Below, one piece after another: positions 9,441 to 18,806 of a DNA stretch of 42,385 nt. The notes beneath the pieces were generated by a model, which was given only the letters and a program-made list of their open reading frames with translations, had not been told where the DNA came from and ran no database searches. Every line of letters begins with the position of its first letter. Positions within the stretch are counted from its first letter, which is position 1. The position numbers and the translations under genes were made by a program. This stretch comes from Myxococcota bacterium (GTDB lineage: Bacteria; Myxococcota_A; Polyangia; HGW-17), in contig JAHITJ010000063.1 of NCBI GenBank assembly GCA_018817795.1, forward strand, positions 1-42,385, in the 5' to 3' direction.

Positions 9441-11618
9441 ATGCGCATCGTGTCCGGGCTCGTTCTGCTCACGTTTTTGATTTCCTGCACGACCACCGTC
9501 TCCCGGACACCGCGATCGACTGCCGCGCAACTGAAGCTGCCCGATGCGCCTCCGACGCCCGCGGAGCTGCCGCTGGAGTCTGACCTGGACTTCCGCATGA
9601 TGCTTTCGGCAGCGTATTTCCATGGCAAGACCTGGCCGGAATCCGAACGCCTCCGACTGGATTCCTGGGTCCGCAGGGAGATCGGAGCCAGACTGTCCCG
9701 GAACCTGGAGAACGAGGCCTTCACCCTGTGGCTGCCGTACGCGCAGTGGTTGCAGACCGGCCAGACCGCCCCCACACCTGAGTTCATGCAACTGACTTCG
9801 AAGTTGATCGACGCATACCAGAAAATGGGGTCGGCCACACGCACCCTCCAGATCATCCATTTCATCGACCAGTACGCCCCCGACACGATCCCCAACCGCA
9901 CCCGGATCCTCTGGGGCATCCTGGAGCTCGAGCGGGTGCGCGTCGAGCAATGCCGATTCGAGAGCGAGGAGCATCCGGAGCGTTGCATCGCCCAGAGCGC
10001 GCTCGAGGGCGACCTTTACAAGGGGGTGCCCCCGCAGCAGGCCCCGGGCTGGCTGCCGCTGCTGCAGGAGATCAGTTTCGCCCTGTGGCAGGTCCCTGCA
10101 GATACCTCTTTCCTGCAGGTGCCCGCCTGGCTCGCCGGGGCCTCCGAGGGTCTCCGCCTCCACGGCTCCGATCGCTGGTTCGCGATGTGCCTGTTCACGC
10201 CGGACTGCTTCGCCAAGCCCGGCCCGGACGTACGCGCGGCCATGGCCAAGCTCAATCCGTTTTTACACGACGCCTGGATGAACCTGCTGTCCGCCAAGCC
10301 GGATCCCGCCCAGCTCGAGGCCCTCTCCCTGTACGTGCACACCCAACTGGGTTCGGGCTTCTCGGGCCGCGTGTGCGAGCTCACCGCGAAGTCGTTCCCC
10401 GGCCACCCGCAGACAGCCCTGTGCACCCAGCGGCAGTTCGGCCGCCTGGAGTACAGCCTGCTGCAGCGACGTGTGCTCGTGGAGCAGATCGCCCGCACCC
10501 CGTTCGTGCGCGAGCTCTGGGATGAACTGTTCCAGGTCACCGTCTCGCGCTTCTACCACCTCGTCGAGCGTGAGCACCTGACCCTGGCCCGCCAGGAGTA
10601 CTCCTACCTGCAGCATCTGGTGAAACTGATGGACGCCCGCTGGCCCTCCGATGCGCACCAGAGCGCGCTGACCGTGCAGAGCGTGGCCATCGTGGATCTG
10701 TACATGCTGCGAGGCGAGATCGACCTGGCCCGGTCCACCTGCGAATCGACGTTCGCCCGCACCCAGGATCCGCGCATCCTGCTCTCCTGGTTCCGGCTCG
10801 AATTCTGGACCGGACAGTACGCCAAGGCCGTCGAACTAATGGAGAAGCTGCGTTCCCTGTCCAAGGAATCCGTATCCACTCAGTATTACTTCATGAAGAT
10901 GGCCCGCTACCACGCGGTGGCCCTGGACCGCCTCGGGGAAGGCGAGAAGGCCGGCCAACTGCGGGCCGAAGCAGCACACTTCTTCCGGAAGTTGTTCGAA
11001 TTCATCAATGATCCCGAGCTGCGCACCGAGGTGGTCGTCGACATCGGCAAGCTCTACTTCGATTCGGACAACGCCGCGAACGGACTCCAGCTCTTCCAGG
11101 CCGCGCTGACGCGCTCCCCCACCTGCGACATCATCGGCTCGATCCTGCAGACGCTCATCATTTACGAGCAGGTCGACGCGGCCTTCGATGTGTACCACAC
11201 GCTGATGGATCACGACACGTGCCGCTCCAACCGCAGGCTCTATAGTTCCATCTGGATGCGCTTCTTCGGTCTGCGGTTCGCCGTCACCGACGAGCGCATG
11301 GAGCGCGTGAACCAGTATCTCGACGCCTATTCCGGCGATTCGTGGTCCAATGATCTGGCCGCCTTCGCCCGCGACCGTCTCTCCTCTGCCAAGTTGATCT
11401 CCAGGGCCGGCAACTCTGGACAGAAGTCCGAGGCCCTGTACTACAGCGGCATCGCCGCCTGGTCCCGGGGGGACACCAAGACCGCCTTCGAGTTGTTCCG
11501 GCAGGTCCTCGACCTGCGCATCGTCAACTACACCGAGCATGAGTTCTCGTTCTGGCACATCGAGCGGCAGCTGCGCCGTCCCCCCGAGCCGGAAAAGGAA
11601 TTTGAGTTCCCCCGCTAA
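9441..11618 (+). CDS. Large helical-repeat lipoprotein downstream of the ABC exporter
   Basis: 725 aa. Signal peptide with lipobox LISC (Cys14-15 region), so predicted to be lipidated. The rest is mostly alpha-helical, with TPR/Sel1-like helical pairs especially in the second half (for example runs around residues 400-690 with A/L/Y spacing and QLFQAALTRSP, AFELFRQVLDL). No catalytic motif is seen. It starts 19 bp after the permease stop and is on the same strand, so it is likely part of the exporter operon, perhaps as an envelope scaffold or partner in place of MacA; this is inference. The exact family is not recognised. Confidence 0.8.
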   Translation: MRIVSGLVLLTFLISCTTTVSRTPRSTAAQLKLPDAPPTPAELPLESDLDFRMMLSAAYFHGKTWPESERLRLDSWVRREIGARLSRNLENEAFTLWLPYAQWLQTGQTAPTPEFMQLTSKLIDAYQKMGSATRTLQIIHFIDQYAPDTIPNRTRILWGILELERVRVEQCRFESEEHPERCIAQSALEGDLYKGVPPQQAPGWLPLLQEISFALWQVPADTSFLQVPAWLAGASEGLRLHGSDRWFAMCLFTPDCFAKPGPDVRAAMAKLNPFLHDAWMNLLSAKPDPAQLEALSLYVHTQLGSGFSGRVCELTAKSFPGHPQTALCTQRQFGRLEYSLLQRRVLVEQIARTPFVRELWDELFQVTVSRFYHLVEREHLTLARQEYSYLQHLVKLMDARWPSDAHQSALTVQSVAIVDLYMLRGEIDLARSTCESTFARTQDPRILLSWFRLEFWTGQYAKAVELMEKLRSLSKESVSTQYYFMKMARYHAVALDRLGEGEKAGQLRAEAAHFFRKLFEFINDPELRTEVVVDIGKLYFDSDNAANGLQLFQAALTRSPTCDIIGSILQTLIIYEQVDAAFDVYHTLMDHDTCRSNRRLYSSIWMRFFGLRFAVTDERMERVNQYLDAYSGDSWSNDLAAFARDRLSSAKLISRAGNSGQKSEALYYSGIAAWSRGDTKTAFELFRQVLDLRIVNYTEHEFSFWHIERQLRRPPEPEKEFEFPR

Positions 11619-11690
11619 TCAGTAGATTGCATGCAGCCGGAAAAGGGGTACAAATACGGTGACCGAACCGTTGCACCCAGGAGTGTCCCC

Positions 11691-12983
11691 ATGAAAAACA
11701 TCCTTATAATTTTAACATTGTCCATCCCATTGATTCTGTCCGCCTGTCAGAACGACTGCGGGAGCGACTGCAGCGAAAACAGCCAGACCACGTTCACGGT
11801 CCTCAAGAGCGACGCGCCGCGTGACACGACGCCCGACGCCTCTGCGGCCACCATCGACGCCTACGTGGCGGCCAACACCGACTTTGCGACGAACCTTTAC
11901 CAGGAACTGATCAACACCGCCGACGGGAACGTGTTTTTCTCCCCGCACAGCATCAATGTCGCCCTGATGATGACCTATGCCGGCGCCCGCGGCGACACGG
12001 CCGCGCAGTTCGCCGACCTGCTGCGCTTCGATCCCGCCGACGGGGCCATCCACGACACGCTCAACGCCCTGGACCTGCACCTGTCGGGCCTGGGCTCCGG
12101 CGACCCCGACGAGTTCCGGCTCTCCGTGGTCAACGCGACCTGGGGACAGGATGGCTTTTCCTTCGAAGACGCCTTCCTGGACATCCTGGCGACCTCCTAC
12201 GGCGCAGGGCTCAACATCCTCGATTTCCTCACCGATCCCGAGGCGTCCCGGGTGGTCATCAACGACTGGGTCGAGGATCAGACCGAGGGCCGCATCGAGG
12301 ACCTGCTGCCCGAGGGCTCGGTGACCTCCGACACACGCCTGGTGCTCACCAACGCGATTTATTTCAAGGCCGACTGGGAATACCAGTTCTCCGACCAGAT
12401 GACCCACGACGCCGACTTCACCCGGCTCGACGGCACGGTCGTGACCGCGGAGATGATGGGGCAGGACGAGATCGAGGTGCCGTACTTCGCCAACGCCGAG
12501 TTCCAGATGGTGGAGCTGCCGTACAAGGGGCTGGACACCTCCATGGTCATCCTGCTCCCGGCCGACGGCCAGTTTGACGCGGTCGAGTCCGAGCTCGCGG
12601 CAGCCTTCATCAACGGTTTCATCGACCAGATGACCCTCCAGAGCGTGATGGTCCAGCTGCCGAAGTTCTCGTTCACCTTCGATGTGAGCCTTAAAGCCCC
12701 CCTGATGGCCATCGGCCTGGCCGATGCCTTCGATCCTGCGCTGGCCGACCTCACGGGCATGAACCCGACAGCCAATCTCTACATACAGGACGTCGTGCAC
12801 AAGGCCTTCGTGGCCGTGGACGAGGACGGCACCGAAGCCGCCGCCGCCACGGGCGTGATCGTGGGCGACACGTCGGTGCCCATGAACATCGTCACCGCCA
12901 ACCGCCCCTTCTTCTTCTTCATCCGTGACCGCGTGCACGGCACGATCCTGTTCTTCGGACGCGTGCTCGACCCCACCGTTTAA
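11691..12983 (+). CDS. Serpin, predicted lipoprotein
   Basis: 430 aa from ATG 11691, chosen because AGGAG (11679-11683) precedes it and it begins directly with a lipoprotein signal (LSAC lipobox); a frame from 11631 adds a non-signal leader. The serpin fold is clear: FFSPHSINVALMMTYAGARG, the TRLVLTNAIYFKADWE strand, and the C-terminal NRPFFFFIRD...ILFFGRVLDPT. The reactive-loop hinge is EDGTEAAAATG (Glu378-Gly388), the small-residue pattern of inhibitory serpins. Counting from the hinge puts P1-P1' near Thr394-Ser395, which is only approximate. It would trap a serine or cysteine protease outside the inner membrane, possibly to shield the cell from its own or foreign proteases; that role is inferred. 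Confidence 0.93.
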   Translation: MKNILIILTLSIPLILSACQNDCGSDCSENSQTTFTVLKSDAPRDTTPDASAATIDAYVAANTDFATNLYQELINTADGNVFFSPHSINVALMMTYAGARGDTAAQFADLLRFDPADGAIHDTLNALDLHLSGLGSGDPDEFRLSVVNATWGQDGFSFEDAFLDILATSYGAGLNILDFLTDPEASRVVINDWVEDQTEGRIEDLLPEGSVTSDTRLVLTNAIYFKADWEYQFSDQMTHDADFTRLDGTVVTAEMMGQDEIEVPYFANAEFQMVELPYKGLDTSMVILLPADGQFDAVESELAAAFINGFIDQMTLQSVMVQLPKFSFTFDVSLKAPLMAIGLADAFDPALADLTGMNPTANLYIQDVVHKAFVAVDEDGTEAAAATGVIVGDTSVPMNIVTANRPFFFFIRDRVHGTILFFGRVLDPTV

Positions 12984-13541
12984 TCATTCATAAACATTCA
13001 GTCATTTCGCAACAAACGCCGTCAGGGGCCGGCCCATGTCGTCGAAATTACTGAATGTGCCCCAGGTCGTCGTTGACGCAGTGGTTGTCTTCGTTCTGTT
13101 CACGGACGTTGCCCACGAACTAGGAAAAATATATAACTTTTGTGGTCAATGGATAATAAATGCTCACGATTCCCGTTGGCTCAAGCATCATGGAAATCGA
13201 CGCGAGAATATCCTACAACTTTAATATGGTTACAACATAGTCGCTCTGTTGGTGGAATTTTTACCTGCAAAATCAACCAGTTACATTCTCCCTTCAGTTT
13301 TCCAATGATTTCCGCTTACAGATTATGCGGTCTCTATCTATTATTTATTCAGATTAGGACACACTCCGCCTGCGAATGAGCATGGTTGTCTTTATAAAAA
13401 AAGACTTGACACATTATCGCTAGGGCATGTAATCTGTTATTTATCATTCAGGATTGTGCTTTTTATAGCGAAGTACAATTCACATTATCTGGCACTTGTA
13501 CCAACAACAGGAAGCACCTGCTTCCACATGAGGAGTACCCT
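12984..13541. other. AT-rich 558-bp gap with a sigma70-like promoter
   Basis: From about 13030 to 13500 the sequence is much more AT-rich than everything around it. Two short frames (13036-13224, 13140-13379) have no ribosome site or recognisable product and are not called. Near its 3' end lies a good promoter (13406-13433) that leaves a leader of roughly 100 nt before the beta-helix lipoprotein gene. The rest could be a regulatory upstream region, a degraded remnant or a small RNA locus; nothing decides between these. Confidence 0.6.
13406..13433 (+). promoter_or_regulatory. Sigma70-type promoter for the beta-helix lipoprotein
   Basis: TTGACA (13406-13411), a 16-bp spacer and TGTAAT (13428-13433) give one of the best -35/-10 pairs in the window. 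Transcription would start near 13440, about 100 nt before ATG 13542. Inferred from consensus match and position only. Confidence 0.6.
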
Positions 13542-16403
13542 ATGCGTTCAGCCATGATTCTGATCTGCCTCGCGCTTCTGACAGCCGGAACCGTCGCCTG
13601 TGACAACTCCGGTGACAAAAAGAAGACCGAGGATCCCTACGTCGCCAGGAACACGCTCCCCAACCTGCCCGACTGGACCTGTCCGGCGGGGTGGACCAGC
13701 ACCCCAGGCTTTGTCGACGCCGACGGCAACGAGAATGTCCCTGAGGGCCTGACCCAGTTCAACCGGTGTGCTCCGCCGGCTTCCTGGGCCGGACCCAATG
13801 GCCCAGTCGAACTCGAGAGCTGGGTGTGTCCGGCCGGCTGGGTCACCATCGAGCACGCGACCCTGCTGGATAAAAATGGAAATCCGTTCTCCTGGTGTGA
13901 ACCCCCCAGGGTCGCGCGCATTTTCTCCCCCGGGGACGCCGATGACGGCACCGATTACCTCACACCGGTGCCCGAGGGGACCAACCCCGACGACTTCGAG
14001 CAGTGCGATGTATCCCAGGCCTTGATGCCTCAGTTGTGGGGCACAGGCTGCGTTCACATCGGGGATGCGTGTCCGGCCGGCGACTTCCCGGTGATCCCGC
14101 CCGAGGTCACCGGAGCCCGCCTCTACGTCCTTGAAGGCTCCGTGGCCGGTGACGGTTCCGAGGGCGCGCCCTTTGCGACGATCCTGGAAGCCGTGGCCGC
14201 CGCAGCCTCCGGCGATGTCATCGTCGTGGGAGCGGGCACCTACACCGATCCGATTGTCATAGACAAACCCCTCACGGTCTGGGGTGCCTGCGTTGAACGC
14301 GTGAAGATTGTCGACACCGTCACCAACGACGACGACGGCACCTTCACCGTCAACGACCGACTGGACATCCGGAACCTGGAAATCACCAGCTCGGGAATGG
14401 CCTTCAACCAGGCCCTCGCCGAGGGCTCCACCGGACTGGTGGCCACAGGGATCTTCATTCACCACACGACCCGCCGCGCCATTTTGGTGACCAGCGGCAA
14501 CAGCATGATCCATGACTCCCTGATCTTCAACATCAATCTTGGCGGACCGGACCTGACCGACGCCCGCGGACTGCAGGCCTACTCGATCACCGGGGCCGCC
14601 GCCATCGAAGTTGAAAACGTCATCATTGAAAAGGTGTCTGCTGCGATCGTCTCCATGGAAGCCTCGACCAGCATCAACGCCACCCATGTCCTGGCCCGCA
14701 ACAGTTTCCAGGGCTCGGCGACCGATGGCTATCCCTGCTTCGGCGCCTGGCGTGGGGCCCACCTCACCGGCAACGTCATCGCGGCCGATCAGTGCACCTT
14801 CAAAGGGATTCAGGCCAAGGATGCCTCCGCCGTCGTCTCCATCTCCTATGGCGCAGTCACCGACACCAGAACCATGTCCTTTGGCGCGAGCGCCGGCCAG
14901 CTCGGCTTTGGCATGGACGCCATCGCATCCCAGTTGATCGCGGATCATGTGCTCGTCCGCAACGCATTTGAGTTCGGCATCGGCTCGTCCAGCACCGGCA
15001 CCACCCTGAACCTCTCCGATGTCGTCGTCCTCGACACGCAGGCGCGCCCAAACAGTTCAGGCCTCTATGGATGGGGCCTGCTCATGGTCAACGGGCCCGA
15101 GGTCAATCTGGAGCGGGGCCTGTTTGAAGGCAACCGAATCCATGCCGAAGGGGAATCGACCCAGCTCAACGCCAGTCACATCGCGATCCTCCATAACCTG
15201 GAATCCGACGATGGCATGGGCCTGGTCGCCATGAGCGGATCCCGGATCACCCTCGCCAACGCCCTGTTCGAAGACATCGCGAACCCCAATATTTATGTGA
15301 GTGATGCACAGACCCAAATCAATATGAGCGACGTCTTGATCCATCACGCGACGGAAGAGGTCTCTTCCATGTCTGGCTATGGGGTTGTCCTTGCGGGTGG
15401 TGCCACAGGGATTCTGGAGCGGGGGGTCATCGACGACGTGGAGGTCTTTGGTGTACAGGCCGAATCGGGCAGCACCCTGGAGGCCATCGACGTGATCGTT
15501 TCCAACACGCGCCCGGATGACTTGACTCAATCGGCCGGCTACGGAGTTGGATCCCTCGGCGGCAGCGTGGTCTCCCTGACCCGCGCGTTCATCAACAACA
15601 ACCATTTTTTAGGGGTCGGAGCCCAGGTCAGCGAGACGGCCGTCCCCGGTGAAGACCCCAACTTGCTCCTCCACGACGTGATCATCTCTGACACGCACCC
15701 GAGCGTTGACAATGGGGAGTGCATGGGCCATTTCGAGTCCCAAGGCAGTGTCAGTTCCCTGACCAACGTGCTCATCGATCGCAGCTCGACCGTGGGGAGC
15801 TATCACGGCCCCCATACCGTGACCTCTGCGACCCACCTCGTGATCCGGGACACCATGTCCGGCGAGGACTCGGAGAACCCCGGACGGAATGGCTGGGGCC
15901 TTCATGTGTTCGATGACGCCGAGTTCACCGGACAGTACCTGCTGATCGAGGGCAGCCAGGACGCCGGCGCAGTGTTCCAGGGTGCTGGCCCCTCCTCCCT
16001 CACCGACATCCTGATCCGGGACACCAGGATCGGGGAATGCGCCCTCTACGAATCCACCGACCCATTTTACTGCCTCGATGACGGCCAGACACCGGTCTCC
16101 CGTGCCCTGGCGTTGATGGGTCCCACCCACCTGACCGTGACAAACTTCGAGTTCTCCGACAACGGGACCCTGGGTTTCCAACTCTTGATGGGCAGGGACG
16201 TCACCGGGGTCGCCTACACCGAGAGCGGCACCCTGACGCTGACCGATGGCGGCATCCTCGGCCACGAGTTCGGCATGTGCATCGAGGAGCTCCCCGACTA
16301 CGATCTGACCACGCTGGAGAACAACGTGTACCTGGAAAACGACGCCCTGATGTGCATCCAGGCCCACGCCGCCCCCCTGTGGATCATTCCCCCGACCCAG
16401 TGA
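13542..16403 (+). CDS. Large beta-helix lipoprotein (DUF1565-like)
   Basis: 953 aa. Signal peptide with lipobox TVAC (Cys20), then a charged linker. Residues ~45-130 contain two copies of a W-x-CPAGW ... CxPP module. A DUF1565-like start of a right-handed parallel beta-helix (GDGSEGAPFATILEAVAAAASGD, ~190-240) leads into a long repetitive beta-helix that fills most of the rest, with many NxxI/V-type rungs. Such folds occur in surface polysaccharide-binding or adhesive proteins and in pectate-lyase-like enzymes; no catalytic residues are assignable. ATG is supported by AGGAG at 13531-13535. Transcribed alone from the promoter at 13406. Cell-surface, substrate unknown. Confidence 0.85.
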   Translation: MRSAMILICLALLTAGTVACDNSGDKKKTEDPYVARNTLPNLPDWTCPAGWTSTPGFVDADGNENVPEGLTQFNRCAPPASWAGPNGPVELESWVCPAGWVTIEHATLLDKNGNPFSWCEPPRVARIFSPGDADDGTDYLTPVPEGTNPDDFEQCDVSQALMPQLWGTGCVHIGDACPAGDFPVIPPEVTGARLYVLEGSVAGDGSEGAPFATILEAVAAAASGDVIVVGAGTYTDPIVIDKPLTVWGACVERVKIVDTVTNDDDGTFTVNDRLDIRNLEITSSGMAFNQALAEGSTGLVATGIFIHHTTRRAILVTSGNSMIHDSLIFNINLGGPDLTDARGLQAYSITGAAAIEVENVIIEKVSAAIVSMEASTSINATHVLARNSFQGSATDGYPCFGAWRGAHLTGNVIAADQCTFKGIQAKDASAVVSISYGAVTDTRTMSFGASAGQLGFGMDAIASQLIADHVLVRNAFEFGIGSSSTGTTLNLSDVVVLDTQARPNSSGLYGWGLLMVNGPEVNLERGLFEGNRIHAEGESTQLNASHIAILHNLESDDGMGLVAMSGSRITLANALFEDIANPNIYVSDAQTQINMSDVLIHHATEEVSSMSGYGVVLAGGATGILERGVIDDVEVFGVQAESGSTLEAIDVIVSNTRPDDLTQSAGYGVGSLGGSVVSLTRAFINNNHFLGVGAQVSETAVPGEDPNLLLHDVIISDTHPSVDNGECMGHFESQGSVSSLTNVLIDRSSTVGSYHGPHTVTSATHLVIRDTMSGEDSENPGRNGWGLHVFDDAEFTGQYLLIEGSQDAGAVFQGAGPSSLTDILIRDTRIGECALYESTDPFYCLDDGQTPVSRALALMGPTHLTVTNFEFSDNGTLGFQLLMGRDVTGVAYTESGTLTLTDGGILGHEFGMCIEELPDYDLTTLENNVYLENDALMCIQAHAAPLWIIPPTQ

Positions 16404-16610
16404 GATTGCCTGTCGGAATCATCTTCAAACCGAGAAGGCCAGCGTCACCACCGTCGTCCTGTTGGATCTGTTCATCGTTCACGCGCGGCCCGGCGGAGTT
16501 TGCGGAATTCCTAGGTTTGATGCGGGTCTCTCGCCTTACCCCTTCCACGGCTAGCGGTTTCCGCTTTACCGATTTTCTTTGGGTTGTAATTCATCGAACT
16601 TGATCAACTG

Positions 16611-18743
16611 TCAGGGACAGCCCAGCCCGGCGGGCTGCGTCCCCTCGCGGATTTTGTGCCTCTGCATCAGGGCGGCCAGCCGCCCGTCGGCACGCAGGGC
16701 GGCCAGGATCCCGTCGACGGCGGCCTTCAGTTCGGGCTCTCCCGACGGAAGCATGATGCCGTAGCCTTCACGGCTCAGCAGCTCGCCCACGAGCTTCCAG
16801 GCTGCGGTGTCGGTCCGGCTGGTGATCAGCACGTCGTCCATGATGAGGGCCTCCACTTCGCCCTTGAACATGGCCTCGAACGTGAGATCGTTGGTCTCGA
16901 AGACCCGCAGATCGGCAGCCTTGAAGGTCGCCCGGGCGAGCTTCTCCGAGGTGGTGTTCCGCTGCACCCCCAGGATGAAGGAATCCCGCGGCCCCGTGGG
17001 CCGTTTCGTCTTGCTGGCCAGGCGCTGTCCGGTGGCCAGGTAGGGCTCCGAAAACCCGTGCACCCGGCACCGCTCGGGCGTGATGCTCACCGCCGAGATC
17101 ACGACGTCGTATGGGTCCGGGAGGGAGGCCGCCAGGAGTTGGTCCCAGCCCTGGGGCACCAGCTCCACCCTGACCTTCAACTCGCCGGCGACGAGCTCGC
17201 CCAGCTCGACGTCGAAGCCGGTATACCGGCCCAGCTCCGGACTCCACGAGACAAAGGGCGGATGCTGGATCTTCTCGATGCCGATGCGCAGGACCCCGCG
17301 GGCCCTGATACGCGCCAGCGCCGACGGATAATAGGAGAACGAGCGCCAGGCGGACCAGGCCGCGCCATCCCGTTGGCGGACCCGCCAGCGGAAGGTGCCC
17401 CCCTCGGCGCCCAGGGAGTCCCACGGAATGACCAGATAGTCCTGACCGTCCGGGGCCCGCCAGGCGGGAAAAACCTTGGGCATGGGCGCGAGCCGCTCCA
17501 GTTCGATCTCGTGCATGGAGGCTGCCTGGCCCGGCGCCGGCCGCCAGCGCAGCATGTGGGCGCGATTGCGCGGTGAAAACGTCGCTGCGTCGGCGGGCTC
17601 GAGGAGTTCGGGAGCGGCCGGGGCCGTGCCGGCGATGACGGTCGGACCGGGGACGGCCACGAAGGCTGCCCAGGGACTCCCAAGGGCTCCCCAGGTCCGC
17701 GACAATATCCATGCGCCCACCAGGGCGACGGCAACCAGCGCGACCAGTCCGAAAAGAACCATCTTCCGGCGTCGGAACGGGGAATCCACCACAGTCCGGG
17801 TCGTCCCCGATTCTCCGGCTTCCCCGGTGTACGGCCCTGCTTCCACCGATGGATGGGCCTGCATGGTGACCGACGGTTCGACGGCGGCGACCGCACCGCA
17901 GAGCTCCTGAAAGAAATCACCGGCCGTGGCGGGGCGCGCCCCGGAATTCTTGTCCAGGGCCTTCTGCAGCACCTGCCACACCGGGATCGGGAAGGAGGGA
18001 ATGAACTGGGTGATGGGCGTGGGCGGCTCGGAGACGTGCTTGACCAGGATCTGCGGGACGTAGTCCCCCTCGAACGGCAGGCGTCCGGACAGCATCTGAT
18101 AGGTCATCACGCCCAGGGAGTAGATGTCGGAGGCGGGGCCGATCTCGTCGACACGACCCATGGCCTGCTCCGGGCTCATGTAGGACGGGGTCCCCATGAT
18201 GATGCCGGTGTTGGTGCGATCCCCGCTCTGAAGCTCCGGCTCCACGAGCTTGGCGATCCCGAAATCCAGCAACTTGACCATCACCCCGAGCTTCGATTGG
18301 ATGATGCGGACGTTGTCGGGTTTCAGGTCCCGGTGGATGATGCCCGTCTCGTGGGCCGCGTCCAGGCCCGAGGCGATCTGGCGGACCAGCAGCAGGGTCT
18401 CCTGGATCGACAGGGCCCCCTTGCGCTTGAGAAGTTGTCCGAGGTCCTCACCAGTCAGGAACTCCATGACCAGGTAGAGCCGCCCGTCCGGGAGCGTGCC
18501 GAAGTCGAACACCTGCACGATGTTGGGGTGGTTGATGTGGTTGACCGCCCGGGCTTCGGCGAGAAACCGGGTCGCCATGTCCGAGCGGGCATGCATGCCC
18601 GGATTGAGCACCTTGACGGCGACCTTCCGGTCAATCTGCGGATGGATCCCCAGAAACACCTGACCCATGGCCCCGGCGCCCAGGAGGCTCTCCACATGGT
18701 AGTTGCCAAGGGTCTGTCCAATCAGGGAATCCCGTTCTTCCAT
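16611..18743 (-). CDS. Transmembrane Ser/Thr kinase with extracytoplasmic solute-binding domain
   Basis: 710 aa. An N-terminal Hanks-type kinase (~13-285) has a Gly loop (GAGAMG, 22-27), Lys44 in VAVKVL, catalytic HRD (Asp139), DFG (160-162) and MSPEQ, so it should be active. A Thr/Ser-rich juxtamembrane segment and Arg-Arg-Arg lead into one TM (~328-348). Outside the membrane come a short beta-sandwich-like segment (~375-472) and a full bacterial extracellular solute-binding domain of family 3 (~476-700; RGVLRIGIE, YTGFDVELGE, YDVVISAVSITPERC, FSEPY). That domain usually binds amino acids or similar polar ligands. The architecture is of a ligand-sensing receptor kinase; ligand and substrates are unknown. 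GGAGGAG lies about 12 nt before the ATG. It follows the four-TM gene by 63 bp on the same strand. Confidence 0.92.
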   Translation of the reverse strand: MEERDSLIGQTLGNYHVESLLGAGAMGQVFLGIHPQIDRKVAVKVLNPGMHARSDMATRFLAEARAVNHINHPNIVQVFDFGTLPDGRLYLVMEFLTGEDLGQLLKRKGALSIQETLLLVRQIASGLDAAHETGIIHRDLKPDNVRIIQSKLGVMVKLLDFGIAKLVEPELQSGDRTNTGIIMGTPSYMSPEQAMGRVDEIGPASDIYSLGVMTYQMLSGRLPFEGDYVPQILVKHVSEPPTPITQFIPSFPIPVWQVLQKALDKNSGARPATAGDFFQELCGAVAAVEPSVTMQAHPSVEAGPYTGEAGESGTTRTVVDSPFRRRKMVLFGLVALVAVALVGAWILSRTWGALGSPWAAFVAVPGPTVIAGTAPAAPELLEPADAATFSPRNRAHMLRWRPAPGQAASMHEIELERLAPMPKVFPAWRAPDGQDYLVIPWDSLGAEGGTFRWRVRQRDGAAWSAWRSFSYYPSALARIRARGVLRIGIEKIQHPPFVSWSPELGRYTGFDVELGELVAGELKVRVELVPQGWDQLLAASLPDPYDVVISAVSITPERCRVHGFSEPYLATGQRLASKTKRPTGPRDSFILGVQRNTTSEKLARATFKAADLRVFETNDLTFEAMFKGEVEALIMDDVLITSRTDTAAWKLVGELLSREGYGIMLPSGEPELKAAVDGILAALRADGRLAALMQRHKIREGTQPAGLGCP

Positions 18744-18806
18744 CGGATCAAGTTACTCCTCCCGCCGGATCCGCCCAGGCCGGAAACCGGAGGGTCCGGG
18801 CCAGGT

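Noticed and set aside
7730-9988. Long minus-strand frame (752 aa) over the permease
   Set aside because: Antisense shadow of a clear MacB-type gene with perfect coupling to its ATPase.
13036-13379. Two short frames in the AT-rich gap
   Set aside because: No ribosome site, one starts at TTG, no family features; the region is better read as non-coding.
16553-16565. Small hairpin AGCGG-TTT-CCGCT as terminator between convergent genes
   Set aside because: Only a 5-bp stem and no clean T-run; too weak to call.
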